Origin: JAIXWP01 sp965247015 | Lineage (GTDB): Bacteria; Bacteroidota; Bacteroidia; Flavobacteriales_D; Sanyastnellaceae | NCBI GenBank assembly: GCA_965247015.1 | Contig: CBDFGG010000002.1 | Coordinates: 62,001 to 126,000 of the forward strand | Reading direction: 5' to 3' | DNA length: 64,000 nucleotides | In this document: positions 45,377 through 54,869 of the stretch, in pieces | Layout: each line of letters begins with the position of its first letter | How positions within the stretch are numbered: the stretch's first letter is position 1 | Notes under the pieces: model-generated | The model's database searches: none | Told to the model about the DNA's origin: nothing | The model's input: the letters and a program-made list of their open reading frames with translations, nothing else | Position numbers and translations under genes: made by a program

Positions 45377-48300
45377 CTATTTCTTAATAAAAGTCTGGCG
45401 AATGGAATCGCCACCATTTGTTATTTCGAGGGTATAATAACCTTTCGCGAGTTGATCAGTTTCAATGCGCTTTTCAAGTCTTTTACCCGCAACCATCATA
45501 TTTTCTGAAGAAACAATTCGTCCTGTAGCATCGATGATGCGAATCAATGAAGCACCTTCTTTCAAACCACTTCCACTGATTTGAAGAAAATCAGAAGTTG
45601 GGTTAGGATACAACGTGATGGTAGATTCCACTTCTTTTTCTTCTACGCTTATAATGATTTCAAGATTGATGTTGTCTACATAAATGGCGTTGCCGTAATG
45701 TCCACGATTTTGAAAAGCCACGATTACTTCATCACTATTTTGATTTTCAGGAATGGTGATTTCATAATTCGCCCATTCATTTGTCGCAGGTATGTAGAAG
45801 TCAGTGGTGCCATTTCCAACTGCAAGTTCTTCCCCTCCTCGCACCCATAAGGTGGTCCAATCTGTCCCACAATTGTAGCTCACTAATACTGCAAGGGTAT
45901 CGCTGTATTGGCCGCCGTACGGGGCATACGCCGCATCGAATGATAGTAAAGTCGAGGCTTGCTGATTGAGTTTGCCTGTCCAAAACTCATCTCTTGCTCC
46001 TTGAGCATCGTAGTAAAAATTATCAAAACGAATACAGTTTTGTCCTACTCCATAAGCACTTGCATCATCTGTCACAGACCAAGAGCCATTGCCCACGCGC
46101 TGCCAAGTAGAAGGGAAGCTGCCGCTTTCAAAATTTTCTGAAAGTGGGAACTCCGCACCACTTTGTGATTGAATGTATGATGTCTTAGTAGTCGTTTCGC
46201 TGTTGCCATTAAACGTTACAGTGAGTGTTACGTCATAAGTGCCTTCGCTTTCATAAATGACAGTCGGATTTTTTTCTTCACTTGAAGATGGAATCGCGCC
46301 GGGGAAAGACCAGCTATATGTTGCGCCATCTGGCACTACGCTGTGATCAACAAAGTGAACAGGATTGCCTGGACAGAAGAATGATTCATATTCCGCGGCA
46401 AAGTCTGCCATCATGCTGCTCGACTCATAGAATGGAGCTTCCCATACACCGAGGTTCCATGTTGCCAAACGAATCACTTCGCCCTTATAAAACGGCACGA
46501 TGCGAAGGGGCTCTGAGCTCGCGGGTAATCCACTGCTGTATGATTCCCAATCGGTCATAGTGTTGTTTCGATAATACACCAATCCATTGAGCATCGCTAA
46601 ATAAACACCGCCGTTTGTTCCGAATTGATGTGCGATTGCCCAAGGAGAGCGACCATTCAATGTTGGAGTGGTCCAGTTGTCCCATGAGGTTCCGCCGTTA
46701 GAAGTTTTGTAAACCTTCTGTCCATTCGATCCATCATAATATGAAACCCACAGCGTGTTTTCATCATCACCCGAAAGTGTGAAGGTCATATTGCGTAATG
46801 TGGACGGAAGGTTAACGGCAGACCAAGTAGCGCCATGATCCGTGGAGCGCCACATAGCACTTGAGTTTCCAACTGCTTGATGAAGGTAGATGTAGTCATT
46901 ATTCTCATAACTCTGTTCGATCCAAAGTACATCGTTATCAGGGTTGGTGCCGAATTCGTAAGCAAGCTCATAGCTTGATCCACCGTCTGTAGAGCGGTAG
47001 AGTTTGTTCTCGTTTCCAAGCCAAGCAATGTTGAAATAAGTATTATCGAACATGATGCGTGAGCTACCATTGTTCCAATAACTTTCATTGGGGCTCAACG
47101 TCAGACTTTGATACGTTGCTTGTTGATCGAGCGATTCAGGAAGTACTTGCCCTCCGATGTCGCTAAAAAACGTTTCATTTTCATCATTATAATTTACATA
47201 ACCCGTAGGTGCCTCACCGCCACCGAGTGCGATAAATTCTCCTGAAGGATAGTTTTCATGATAGGCCATATTTCCATTGTGATAACGGCCTCCTACCATG
47301 ATATCCTCACTCCAACCTTGATCATATCCCCAGAGATTGACAGCACGAATGCCACGATTAAGATTATCATGTGATTGCATGAAATCGCTTGAGTGTAGAA
47401 TTCCTCCATCATTTCCAATCCAAATTTCCTCTGTGGTTGGACCTGTTTTGTAAATCCTAATTTCTTGCTGATCGACGTGGAAATAATCAATGCCACCGAT
47501 GTACCCGCCCACACCTTGGTATGTAGCGCAAGCATCGTTGCTGATCCAAAGGTTGAGTCCACCGATTAAGACTTTATCTGGGTCGATCTGAGACGCAGCC
47601 ATGGTGGTGTTGTAGTGGATCTGTGTGTAGGTGCCATCATCGGCACTAAAGTTCATCAAGTTGGGATGTTCGTCGGTATAGGGAGTTCCAATTTGATTGT
47701 GAGGAAAGCTCCATGTTTCGCCGGCATCATAGCTTACCCATGTACCTACCCATCCGTTGGTAATGACAGATGAACCGGGGTTTTCATAACCTACGAGGAG
47801 TGCGTAAATTCTATTGGGATCAGCTTCGGTTACGGCCAAGCGACCTCCATCAATTTGAATATTTCCAAGAGAAGCATTGAACCAACCGTTATCGATCATT
47901 TGAAATGTAGCACCATAGTCTGTGCTCTTATAAAAACGGCTGTAGTCAAGCGATGGTTCGTATTGAATGGTATACACAACCGAAGGATCGTTCGGTTTTA
48001 TTGCAATGGTTTCGCAGTTGTTATTGAGTACTTCTGTCCAGTTGTTTCCACTGTCTGTACTTCTGAAGAAACCGTTGTTTGTTGCTGCATAAATGATGTC
48101 GTTGTTTTCGGGATTGTATGCAATTTCCCAAGCAGAAATATTTTGAGAAACAAAGCCGGGCTGACCAATGACTTCCCAAGTGCTTCCGCCATCTGTAGAT
48201 CTCCAAAGATCATTGTTGGCAGACATAATTACGAATTGATCATTGCTTGGTTTGCATCGCACTGCACTTACCCAACCAACCAATAATCCTTTAGTGACGT

Positions 48301-48820
48301 GATTCCAGTTTTGTCCGGCATCGGTTGTTTTATATAGTCCGCCGCTTTCAGTACCGCAGTAGAGTAAGCTTGTATTCGTAGCGCTTCTATCATGGCAATA
48401 CACGTTGGAGTGTCTGAATCCCGCAGTTAGAGAACCATCTCCATCGACGTGATGATTTGGGCCCTCAAAATGCCAGATTTCACTGCCGCGATCGCTTGCT
48501 TGATTTTGTAGAATGTCTGCTGTTTGTGATTCTAATTCTTGCTTGGTCGGATAGATTATTCTGCCATCTGCTTGCACGAATTTCTTCACACTGCTTGTCC
48601 AACGTTTGAAGTATTGCGTGTGAATGTTTTTCTCGAAATCATTTACCGAATAGTAGTGCTGATACTTTTCTACTACTTCGTAAAAGTTCGGATTCTCGCT
48701 GTACATGAGCTGCGCCCAATCAGGAAGATTCGATTGATTGCTTCCTGCTTTCGCAAGATGTGTTTGCGCTGAGATGCTGATAGAGCAAGCCATTGCCAGC
48801 ACAAGAAGTATTGATTTCAT
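45377..48820 (-). CDS. Sortilin-like Asp-box/PKD T9SS-exported protein
   Basis: 1147 residues from ATG 48820 (signal peptide MKSILLVLAMACSISISAQT; the longer frame to 48853 was rejected). At least six Asp-box repeats of the form SxDxGxxW (YKTTDAGQNW, WRSTDGGSTW, FRSTDSGNNW, YKSTDYGATF, YRSTDGGSSY, WRSTDHGATW) indicate a sortilin/VPS10-like or sialidase-like beta-propeller over residues ~130-800. A PKD domain (GATYSWSFPGAIPSSSEEKN) and a jelly-roll domain (ENFESGSFPSTWQRVGNG) follow, and a T9SS sorting domain (LYPNPTSDFLQ) ends it. No enzyme motif is evident. Probably a large surface or secreted protein. Confidence 0.85.
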   Translation of the reverse strand: MKSILLVLAMACSISISAQTHLAKAGSNQSNLPDWAQLMYSENPNFYEVVEKYQHYYSVNDFEKNIHTQYFKRWTSSVKKFVQADGRIIYPTKQELESQTADILQNQASDRGSEIWHFEGPNHHVDGDGSLTAGFRHSNVYCHDRSATNTSLLYCGTESGGLYKTTDAGQNWNHVTKGLLVGWVSAVRCKPSNDQFVIMSANNDLWRSTDGGSTWEVIGQPGFVSQNISAWEIAYNPENNDIIYAATNNGFFRSTDSGNNWTEVLNNNCETIAIKPNDPSVVYTIQYEPSLDYSRFYKSTDYGATFQMIDNGWFNASLGNIQIDGGRLAVTEADPNRIYALLVGYENPGSSVITNGWVGTWVSYDAGETWSFPHNQIGTPYTDEHPNLMNFSADDGTYTQIHYNTTMAASQIDPDKVLIGGLNLWISNDACATYQGVGGYIGGIDYFHVDQQEIRIYKTGPTTEEIWIGNDGGILHSSDFMQSHDNLNRGIRAVNLWGYDQGWSEDIMVGGRYHNGNMAYHENYPSGEFIALGGGEAPTGYVNYNDENETFFSDIGGQVLPESLDQQATYQSLTLSPNESYWNNGSSRIMFDNTYFNIAWLGNENKLYRSTDGGSSYELAYEFGTNPDNDVLWIEQSYENNDYIYLHQAVGNSSAMWRSTDHGATWSAVNLPSTLRNMTFTLSGDDENTLWVSYYDGSNGQKVYKTSNGGTSWDNWTTPTLNGRSPWAIAHQFGTNGGVYLAMLNGLVYYRNNTMTDWESYSSGLPASSEPLRIVPFYKGEVIRLATWNLGVWEAPFYESSSMMADFAAEYESFFCPGNPVHFVDHSVVPDGATYSWSFPGAIPSSSEEKNPTVIYESEGTYDVTLTVTFNGNSETTTKTSYIQSQSGAEFPLSENFESGSFPSTWQRVGNGSWSVTDDASAYGVGQNCIRFDNFYYDAQGARDEFWTGKLNQQASTLLSFDAAYAPYGGQYSDTLAVLVSYNCGTDWTTLWVRGGEELAVGNGTTDFYIPATNEWANYEITIPENQNSDEVIVAFQNRGHYGNAIYVDNINLEIIISVEEKEVESTITLYPNPTSDFLQISGSGLKEGASLIRIIDATGRIVSSENMMVAGKRLEKRIETDQLAKGYYTLEITNGGDSIRQTFIKK
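47979..47996. repeat. Dispersed palindrome copy 6 (exact arms)
   Basis: ACCGAA-GGATCG-TTCGGT inside the sortilin-like gene; on the minus strand it encodes PNDPSV. Confidence 0.8.
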
Positions 48821-48864
48821 ATTGACAGGTTTTATCAAATGTACTAAGGTCATTTTTTTTTACA

Positions 48865-48906
48865 TAAAAAAAATAACCCCCACCTTTGATTCCAAAGATG
48901 GGGGTT
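48865..48906 (-). terminator. gcvP terminator
   Basis: A 14-pair stem (48875-48888 and 48893-48906, one mismatch or wobble) with loop ATTC and a T-run on the minus strand, 22 nt after the gcvP stop. Confidence 0.88.
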
Positions 48907-48928
48907 AAACTTTTAGTGAAAGTTAAAA

Positions 48929-51769
48929 TTACTTCACCATTTCATATTGTTCGATTGGAGGACATGTGCAAACGAGGTTTCTATCACCGTAAGCATTGTC
49001 AACGCGACCAACGGTAGTCCAGAATTTATTCTCACGAATACCAGGCATTGGATATGCTGCTTTTTCACGAGAGTAAGAGTGGTTCCATTCGTTTGCAGTC
49101 AATTCGACAGCAGTGTGTGGAGCCATTTTCAAAACGTTGTCTTGTTTATCAGCGATGGCGCCTTCTACTTCAGCGATTTCTTTTCTGATCATGATCATTG
49201 CATCACAGAAGCGATCAAGTTCAGACTTCGGCTCACTTTCCGTTGGCTCTACCATGACAGTACCAGCAACTGGGAAAGAAACAGTAGGAGCGTGGAATCC
49301 ATAGTCCATCAAGCGTTTCGCGATGTCTTCCACTTCGATGCCTGCTGCTTTGAATGAGCGGCAATCGAGAATCATTTCGTGAGCAACGGTTCCGTTTGCT
49401 CCTGTGTACAATACATCGAAATGGCCTTCTAATCTTGCCTTCATATAGTTGGCATTGAGGATCGCATATTTTGTAGCGTCTGTTACACCTTCTGCTCCGA
49501 GCATTTTGATGTAGCCATAAGAGATCAAGAGAATCAAAGCACTTCCCCAAGGAGCGCTAGCAACTGCTGAAATAGGGCTATTGCCGCCAGTTGTAATTAC
49601 TGGATTGCTTGGAAGGAAAGGAACTAAGTGTGCACCAACACCGATTGGACCCATGCCAGGACCGCCGCCGCCGTGAGGGATAGCGAAGGTCTTGTGAAGG
49701 TTCAAGTGACAAACGTCAGCACCGATGTTACCAGGATTGGTCAAACCAACTTGTGCATTCATGTTTGCACCGTCCATATACACTTGTCCACCATTGTCGT
49801 GAACGATCTGAGTGATTTCGCGAATCGCTTCTTCGAATACACCATGTGTCGATGGGTAAGTAACCATCAACGCTGCAAGATTGTCTTTGTGTTGGATTGC
49901 CTTTGCTCTAAGATCTTCTACGTCTACGTTTCCGTTGTCATCACACTTCACTACTACTACTTGCAAGCCCGCCATTACAGCAGATGCAGGATTGGTACCG
50001 TGCGCAGAAGATGGAATTAAGCAAATATTGCGATGGCCTTCGCCTCTGCTTTCATGGTATGCCATGATTACAAGAAGGCCGGTCAATTCGCCTTGTGCAC
50101 CAGAGTTAGGCTGAAGTGAAACACCAGCAAAACCAGTACACTGGCAAAGATCTTTTTCTAGTTGTACCAACATTTCTTGGTATCCCTGCGTCTGATCGAG
50201 CGGAGCGAATGGGTGAATGTTGGCGAACTCAGGCCAGGTGACTGGAATCATTTCGCTTGTTGAATTAAGCTTCATAGTACATGAGCCTAATGCAATCATT
50301 GCGTGAGCGAGTGACAAGTCTTTATTCTCTAATTTTTTCAAATAACGAAGCATTTCTGTTTCGCTATGATGTGTATTAAAATTAGGGTGTGTTAAATAAG
50401 AAGATGTTCTTTCAAAGCCGCTGATGGCGCTGCTTCCGTTGCCTATTGAAGCGTCGCTACCTGCTACGATTTGAACGATTTCTTTGAGGTCTTCAACGGT
50501 AGTTGTTTCGTTGACAGAGATACCGATATGACCAGTGCCGAAGTAGCGGAAGTTGATTCCTTTCGCCTCAGCAGCAGTTCTAATAGCGGCCTCGTTGCCT
50601 TCGATTTGAATGGTGTCAAAATATTTTGTAGTAGTCAATTTCACACCTTTACCCTGAAGCGCTGCTGCTAGAGCAGTAGCACGTTCGTGAATGCGTGTGG
50701 CAATTGCTTTTACACCAGCAGGACCATGATACACTGCATACATTGAAGCCATCACAGCTAGAAGTGCCTGTGCAGTACAAATATTAGATGTAGCTTTTTC
50801 ACGACGAATGTGTTGCTCGCGTGTTTGAAGCGCCATTCTATAGGCGTTGTTTCCATGACGATCTTTCGATACACCGATGATACGTCCTGGCATATTGCGT
50901 TTGAATTCATCCTTCGCGCAGAAGAATGCAGCGTGAGGTCCGCCGTAGCCCATTGGAACACCAAAGCGCTGAGAGTTTCCGAAGCAGATATCAGCACCCC
51001 ATTCACCTGGAGGAGTGATAAGTGTAAGTGCCATCAAGTCGGACGCTGCAGAAACATAAGCTCCAGCTGCGTGAGCGGCACCAGCGAATTCTTTGTAATC
51101 TTCGATTTGTCCGATGCCGTTTGGATATTGTACCAACGCTCCGAAGAAATCAGAAGAGAATGTGAATGTCTTATAATCACCAACCACTAGTTCGATTTTG
51201 AGGTGCTTCGCGCGACCTTTCAATACATCTAGTGTTTGTGGAAATACAGTTTGATCAACGAAATATTTATTTGCACCAGACTGTTCTTTTTCACGAGAAC
51301 GGCTGTGGAAGAAAAGGATCATCGCTTCAGCAGCGGCGGTTCCTTCATCTAAAAGACTTGCGTTTGCAATTGGAAGACCTGTAAGGTCTGTGACCATAGT
51401 TTGGAAATTGAGCAACGCCTCAAGACGGCCTTGTGCAATTTCTGCTTGGTATGGAGTGTAAGCGGTGTACCATCCTGGATTTTCAAGTACGTTTCTCAAA
51501 ATCACAGTTGGAACAAATGTCGGGTGGTAACCCATCCCGATATAGCTCTTGTTTACTTTGTTTTTCTTTCCGAGCGCCCAAACATGTGCGAGGTATTCGT
51601 CTTCAGAAGCAGCAGGAGCGATGTCGAGCGGCTTTTGTAAACGGATGGCTGAAGGCACCGTTTTGTTGATGAGTTCGTCAATAGATGAAATGCCGATGAT
51701 ATCTAGCATTTCGTGGACCTCATGTGCACGTGGTCCGATGTGGCGTGATGCGAAGTTTGTACTTGACAT
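48929..51769 (-). CDS. gcvP: Glycine dehydrogenase (decarboxylating), P protein
   Basis: 946 residues, the single-chain form of the glycine cleavage P protein. It decarboxylates glycine with pyridoxal phosphate and passes the aminomethyl group to lipoyl-GcvH. Signatures: N-terminal FASRHIGPRAHEVHEMLDIIG, SYIGMGYHPTFVPTVILRNVLENPGWYTAYTPYQAEIAQGRLE in the N-half, and the PLP lysine in HLNLHKTFAIPHGGGGPGMGP (~residue 690). gcvH and gcvT are not in the window. It has its own promoter and terminator. Confidence 0.97.
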   Translation of the reverse strand: MSSTNFASRHIGPRAHEVHEMLDIIGISSIDELINKTVPSAIRLQKPLDIAPAASEDEYLAHVWALGKKNKVNKSYIGMGYHPTFVPTVILRNVLENPGWYTAYTPYQAEIAQGRLEALLNFQTMVTDLTGLPIANASLLDEGTAAAEAMILFFHSRSREKEQSGANKYFVDQTVFPQTLDVLKGRAKHLKIELVVGDYKTFTFSSDFFGALVQYPNGIGQIEDYKEFAGAAHAAGAYVSAASDLMALTLITPPGEWGADICFGNSQRFGVPMGYGGPHAAFFCAKDEFKRNMPGRIIGVSKDRHGNNAYRMALQTREQHIRREKATSNICTAQALLAVMASMYAVYHGPAGVKAIATRIHERATALAAALQGKGVKLTTTKYFDTIQIEGNEAAIRTAAEAKGINFRYFGTGHIGISVNETTTVEDLKEIVQIVAGSDASIGNGSSAISGFERTSSYLTHPNFNTHHSETEMLRYLKKLENKDLSLAHAMIALGSCTMKLNSTSEMIPVTWPEFANIHPFAPLDQTQGYQEMLVQLEKDLCQCTGFAGVSLQPNSGAQGELTGLLVIMAYHESRGEGHRNICLIPSSAHGTNPASAVMAGLQVVVVKCDDNGNVDVEDLRAKAIQHKDNLAALMVTYPSTHGVFEEAIREITQIVHDNGGQVYMDGANMNAQVGLTNPGNIGADVCHLNLHKTFAIPHGGGGPGMGPIGVGAHLVPFLPSNPVITTGGNSPISAVASAPWGSALILLISYGYIKMLGAEGVTDATKYAILNANYMKARLEGHFDVLYTGANGTVAHEMILDCRSFKAAGIEVEDIAKRLMDYGFHAPTVSFPVAGTVMVEPTESEPKSELDRFCDAMIMIRKEIAEVEGAIADKQDNVLKMAPHTAVELTANEWNHSYSREKAAYPMPGIRENKFWTTVGRVDNAYGDRNLVCTCPPIEQYEMVK

Positions 51770-51788
51770 TTCCTGATTGGTTATGCGC

Positions 51789-51817
51789 CAAAATTAAGCG
51801 CGGATGTGGTCATCAAA
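51789..51817 (-). promoter_or_regulatory. gcvP promoter
   Basis: On the minus strand TTTG (51817-51814), 17 nt, TAATTTTG (51796-51789), 19 nt before the start codon. Confidence 0.65.
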
Positions 51818-51823
51818 CAAACC

Positions 51824-51857
51824 TTTTGTTAACAGGTTCGATTCATCCTTAATTTCG
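51824..51857 (+). promoter_or_regulatory. Promoter of the free-Met-sulfoxide reductase gene
   Basis: TTTTG ending at 51828, 21 nt, TAATTTCG (51850-51857), one mismatch to TAnnTTTG, 7 nt before ATG 51865. Divergent from gcvP. Confidence 0.5.
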
Positions 51858-51864
51858 CAACATA

Positions 51865-52350
51865 ATGGCAGAAGATTTATACATCCCTAAGGGGGCGGCG
51901 CGTGAGGAGATTTATGCGTCAATCCTCCCACAGATCAAGGCTTTGGTACAAGGTGAGTCCGATACTACCGCAAATGTGGCCAATATTATGGCTGCCCTAA
52001 AAGAGGCTTTTGGATTCTTCTGGGTGGGGTGCTATTTTGTTAAAAATGACCAATTGGTGCTCGGCCCGTTCCAAGGACCTGTGGCCTGCACGCGTATTTT
52101 CAAAGGCAAAGGAGTATGTGGTTCTTCTTGGGAAAAAAATGAGGTCATCCTTGTTCCTGATGTCGATGCTTTTCCAGGTCATATTGCATGTAGTTCATTA
52201 TCAAAATCAGAAATAGTATTGCCCATCCGCAATGTGAATGGCGATGTGGTGGGAGTGCTAGATGTGGACAGCGATCTGTTAGATGATTTCTCTGAAGTAG
52301 ATCACAAATGGCTCGTCGAAGTGGTGTCAGTAATCGAATCTGTTCTATGA
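51865..52350 (+). CDS. Free methionine-(R)-sulfoxide reductase (GAF fold)
   Basis: 161 residues, a single GAF domain. The family (fRMsr, MsrC) reduces free methionine-R-sulfoxide through Cys chemistry. The expected cysteines are present in GPVACTRIFKGKGVCGSSW and HIACSSLSKSEIVLPI, as is the closing GVLDVDSDLLDDF. Cytoplasmic. Its stop overlaps the ATG of the next lipoprotein gene (ATGA). Confidence 0.88.
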   Translation: MAEDLYIPKGAAREEIYASILPQIKALVQGESDTTANVANIMAALKEAFGFFWVGCYFVKNDQLVLGPFQGPVACTRIFKGKGVCGSSWEKNEVILVPDVDAFPGHIACSSLSKSEIVLPIRNVNGDVVGVLDVDSDLLDDFSEVDHKWLVEVVSVIESVL

Positions 52351-53954
52351 AGAATCAACTCCAGATTTTTGGTGCGTTCATAATCGCGGCAGTACTGGTG
52401 GCATGTGCTAATCAGAAACCTTTGTCGGGCGGGGAGAAAGATTTTACCGCGCCGCAAGTAGTGAGTATGAGTCCTGCATCGTTGAACACCAATTTTAACC
52501 AAAAGTCTTTTCAAATCACCTTTGATGAATATGTTCAATTGAATAATATTTATCAAGAATTGATTGTTTCACCACCGCTTAAAAAGCAACCAGTGATCAA
52601 AGTAAAGAATCGCACTGTCATCATTGAGCCGCAAGAGGAGCTAAAGCCTAACACAACTTACACATTCAATTTTGGAGATGGAATTGTCGATCTCAACGAG
52701 AGTAATAAGGCTGAAAAACTGGTGTATGTTTTTTCTACTGGAGATAAACTCGATTCGATGGTGGTGTATGGTAAAACAAGCATTCCTTTTTCAAATGAAA
52801 AGCTGTCAGGAATGAAGGTGATGCTTTATGATGACACCGTTGATGTGCTCGATCCAAAAACAAGTTTACCATCATACTTCGCGAGAACCTTGGCAGACGG
52901 GAGTTTTATCATTTCATATTTGCCCTCAGGCAACTATCAACTATTAGCACTAGAGGATTTGAATGGCAATTATAAAGTAGATAGCGATGAGCGTGTGAGT
53001 TTGATCAGCAAAGTAAGTTCGATTGCTATTGATACGAATCAATTACAGGAACAAGTGTTAGAAATGCACTCTCAAATGCCTGATGCGATTGACTTTGCTT
53101 CCTATAAGGTGGATTCGACGGGCTTGTTCTCGATCGCATGGAATCCACTCTTCGAAGGACGCATTCCTTATTCATTCAATATTTTGGATGGGGAAAATGT
53201 AACCGCTGATTTATTCAAATCAAGTGATGAGGATACATTGTTTTATTCTCTGAAAGGCCTGCCAGTTGAGAAAAATGTACGTATTAGTTTTTCAAGTGGT
53301 GAAAATGTAGATACGCTTTCTATTCCATTTTTTGCTGAAGATTATAAAAAGGTGTTACGCCTCTCATCAGGAATTTCCAGTAAGATGATGGCTTCAGAGC
53401 CATTGATTCTTCAATCGAGCGTTCGTTCGGTTTTAAAAGATGCTTCGAAATTTATTTTGAAAAAAGACTCGCTCCTATTAGAGAGTCCTGTGTGGAATAT
53501 CACTTCACCGTTGGCTTATTCGAGCAGCCCTAAATTAGAAGGTGGATCTAAATATCAATTGATCGTTTTACCCGGGGCTTTTGAAGATGTGATGGGACAT
53601 ACCAATGACACCTTGGATGTGAAATTTACCACGCTAACTGCAGAAGATGTGGGGATGATGGTATTGCAAAGTGATTCTTTATCGGGCTTTGAGGATGGTG
53701 TTTTGGAAGTGCGCGATAAATCAGATGTACTTATTTGGAAAGGAAGTACTTCTGGCTTAAAAGAATGGAAGATAAAAAATTTAAAACCGAATGAATATTC
53801 GGTTCGATTCTACAGAGATAAGAACAACAACGGACGTTGGGATCCACTCGATTTCAAAAAGCAAGAAGAAGCGGAGTATGTGAGATTACATACTTCGAAA
53901 GTTCAGATTCGTGCCAATTGGGAATTGAAAGTCGTATTAGAACTGACCATATGA
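52347..53954 (+). CDS. Big_5 Ig-like domain lipoprotein
   Basis: 535 residues from ATG 52347 (the earlier in-frame start lies inside the reductase gene). Lipobox VLVACANQ, followed by the Bacteroidota signature KPLSGGEKDFTAPQVVSMSP and a bacterial Ig-like Big_5 domain (FDEYVQLNNIYQELIVSPPL ... YTFNFGDGIVDLNE). A prealbumin-like segment follows (DGSFIISYLPSGNYQLLALED), and a repeated structure ends in FYRDKNNNGRWDPLDF. This family is conserved in the phylum and its role is unknown; an envelope function is likely. Its end overlaps the convergent TPR gene by 18 bp. Confidence 0.83.
   Translation: MKNQLQIFGAFIIAAVLVACANQKPLSGGEKDFTAPQVVSMSPASLNTNFNQKSFQITFDEYVQLNNIYQELIVSPPLKKQPVIKVKNRTVIIEPQEELKPNTTYTFNFGDGIVDLNESNKAEKLVYVFSTGDKLDSMVVYGKTSIPFSNEKLSGMKVMLYDDTVDVLDPKTSLPSYFARTLADGSFIISYLPSGNYQLLALEDLNGNYKVDSDERVSLISKVSSIAIDTNQLQEQVLEMHSQMPDAIDFASYKVDSTGLFSIAWNPLFEGRIPYSFNILDGENVTADLFKSSDEDTLFYSLKGLPVEKNVRISFSSGENVDTLSIPFFAEDYKKVLRLSSGISSKMMASEPLILQSSVRSVLKDASKFILKKDSLLLESPVWNITSPLAYSSSPKLEGGSKYQLIVLPGAFEDVMGHTNDTLDVKFTTLTAEDVGMMVLQSDSLSGFEDGVLEVRDKSDVLIWKGSTSGLKEWKIKNLKPNEYSVRFYRDKNNNGRWDPLDFKKQEEAEYVRLHTSKVQIRANWELKVVLELTI
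53414..53431. repeat. Dispersed palindrome copy 7 (variant)
   Basis: ATCGAG-CGTTCG-TTCGGT inside the Big_5 lipoprotein gene, encoding SSVRSV. The left arm has two differences. Confidence 0.55.
53786..53803. repeat. Dispersed palindrome copy 8 (exact arms)
   Basis: ACCGAA-TGAATA-TTCGGT inside the Big_5 lipoprotein gene, encoding PNEYSV. It is only 355 bp from copy 7. Confidence 0.8.
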
Positions 53955-54788
53955 TCTGCGTTTAAACTTGGGCTTATCGCCTTTGTTCATACAGAGTTTT
54001 TTGTAATTAATACTAGCGTCGGCATCTCCTAGATCACTGGCCTCCTTCCATTCTATACACGCTCCTTCTAGGTCGTGATTCAAGTAAAAGGCTTCACCGC
54101 GGTAGTACAGTACTTCGCCATGGAAGTCGATGTTTTCCAATCTAAGCTCAGACAGCATTTCTAAAGCGTTTGAGAATTGTCCCATTTCAATGAGCATTAC
54201 AGCTACATTGAGTTTTGCGCGGTGTTGTTTTGGGTTGTATTCAAAGGATTGTTGAAAGGCCTCCATTGCTTGAAGGTTTTTTCCTTGATCTGCCATATTC
54301 GCGCCGCGCAGGTAATATGCGTCAGCATAGGTTGAGTCCATTGCTAAAGCCATGTCGACGTATCGTTGGCAAGCTTTGTTATCTGCATTGAGATATTCTA
54401 CTGCCGCCATCCAGTAGTAACCTACAGGATCTTCAGAATTTTTTTCGATGTAAGTGATGAGGTCGAGTTTCGCGCCATCGGTTTGTCCCATGCTTGATTT
54501 ACAGATACCTCTATGAAGGAAAAGACGGTCGTCTTTGCTTCCATAAACTCTTGCTTTGTCGTAGTCGGATAGTGCCATGCCATAGTCACCGACTTTTTGA
54601 AGGCAATCTGCACGTAACATAAGTGCATCGGGATTGGCTCCTTTTTCTAGGAACTCCGTGAGTATGATCAGTGCGGATTCGTATTCTCCTTCATCGTAAG
54701 CTTGTCTGGCATTGTACATTTCGTCCTGCGCCATCATAGCAGAAGTAGAAAGAATGAGCAGCATTGATATTAGAGTGGTTCTCAACAT
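53937..54788 (-). CDS. Secreted TPR-repeat protein
   Basis: 283 residues. Signal peptide MLRTTLISMLLILSTSAMMA. Six or so tetratricopeptide repeats follow (EGEYESALIILTEFLEKGANPDALMLRA, VGDYGMALSDYDKARVYG, NLQAMEAFQQSFEYNPKQH, MGQFSNALEML), which form a helical scaffold for protein binding. Periplasmic by its signal; partner unknown. The tail (KGDKPKFKRRSYGQF) is basic. Confidence 0.85.
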   Translation of the reverse strand: MLRTTLISMLLILSTSAMMAQDEMYNARQAYDEGEYESALIILTEFLEKGANPDALMLRADCLQKVGDYGMALSDYDKARVYGSKDDRLFLHRGICKSSMGQTDGAKLDLITYIEKNSEDPVGYYWMAAVEYLNADNKACQRYVDMALAMDSTYADAYYLRGANMADQGKNLQAMEAFQQSFEYNPKQHRAKLNVAVMLIEMGQFSNALEMLSELRLENIDFHGEVLYYRGEAFYLNHDLEGACIEWKEASDLGDADASINYKKLCMNKGDKPKFKRRSYGQF

Positions 54789-54869
54789 GGGATTAACTAG
54801 TAGGCCCTTGTTTACGATATTCCATCAAAAGGTTACCATTTTTTACTATTTTTCAAAAAAATAAGAAAT

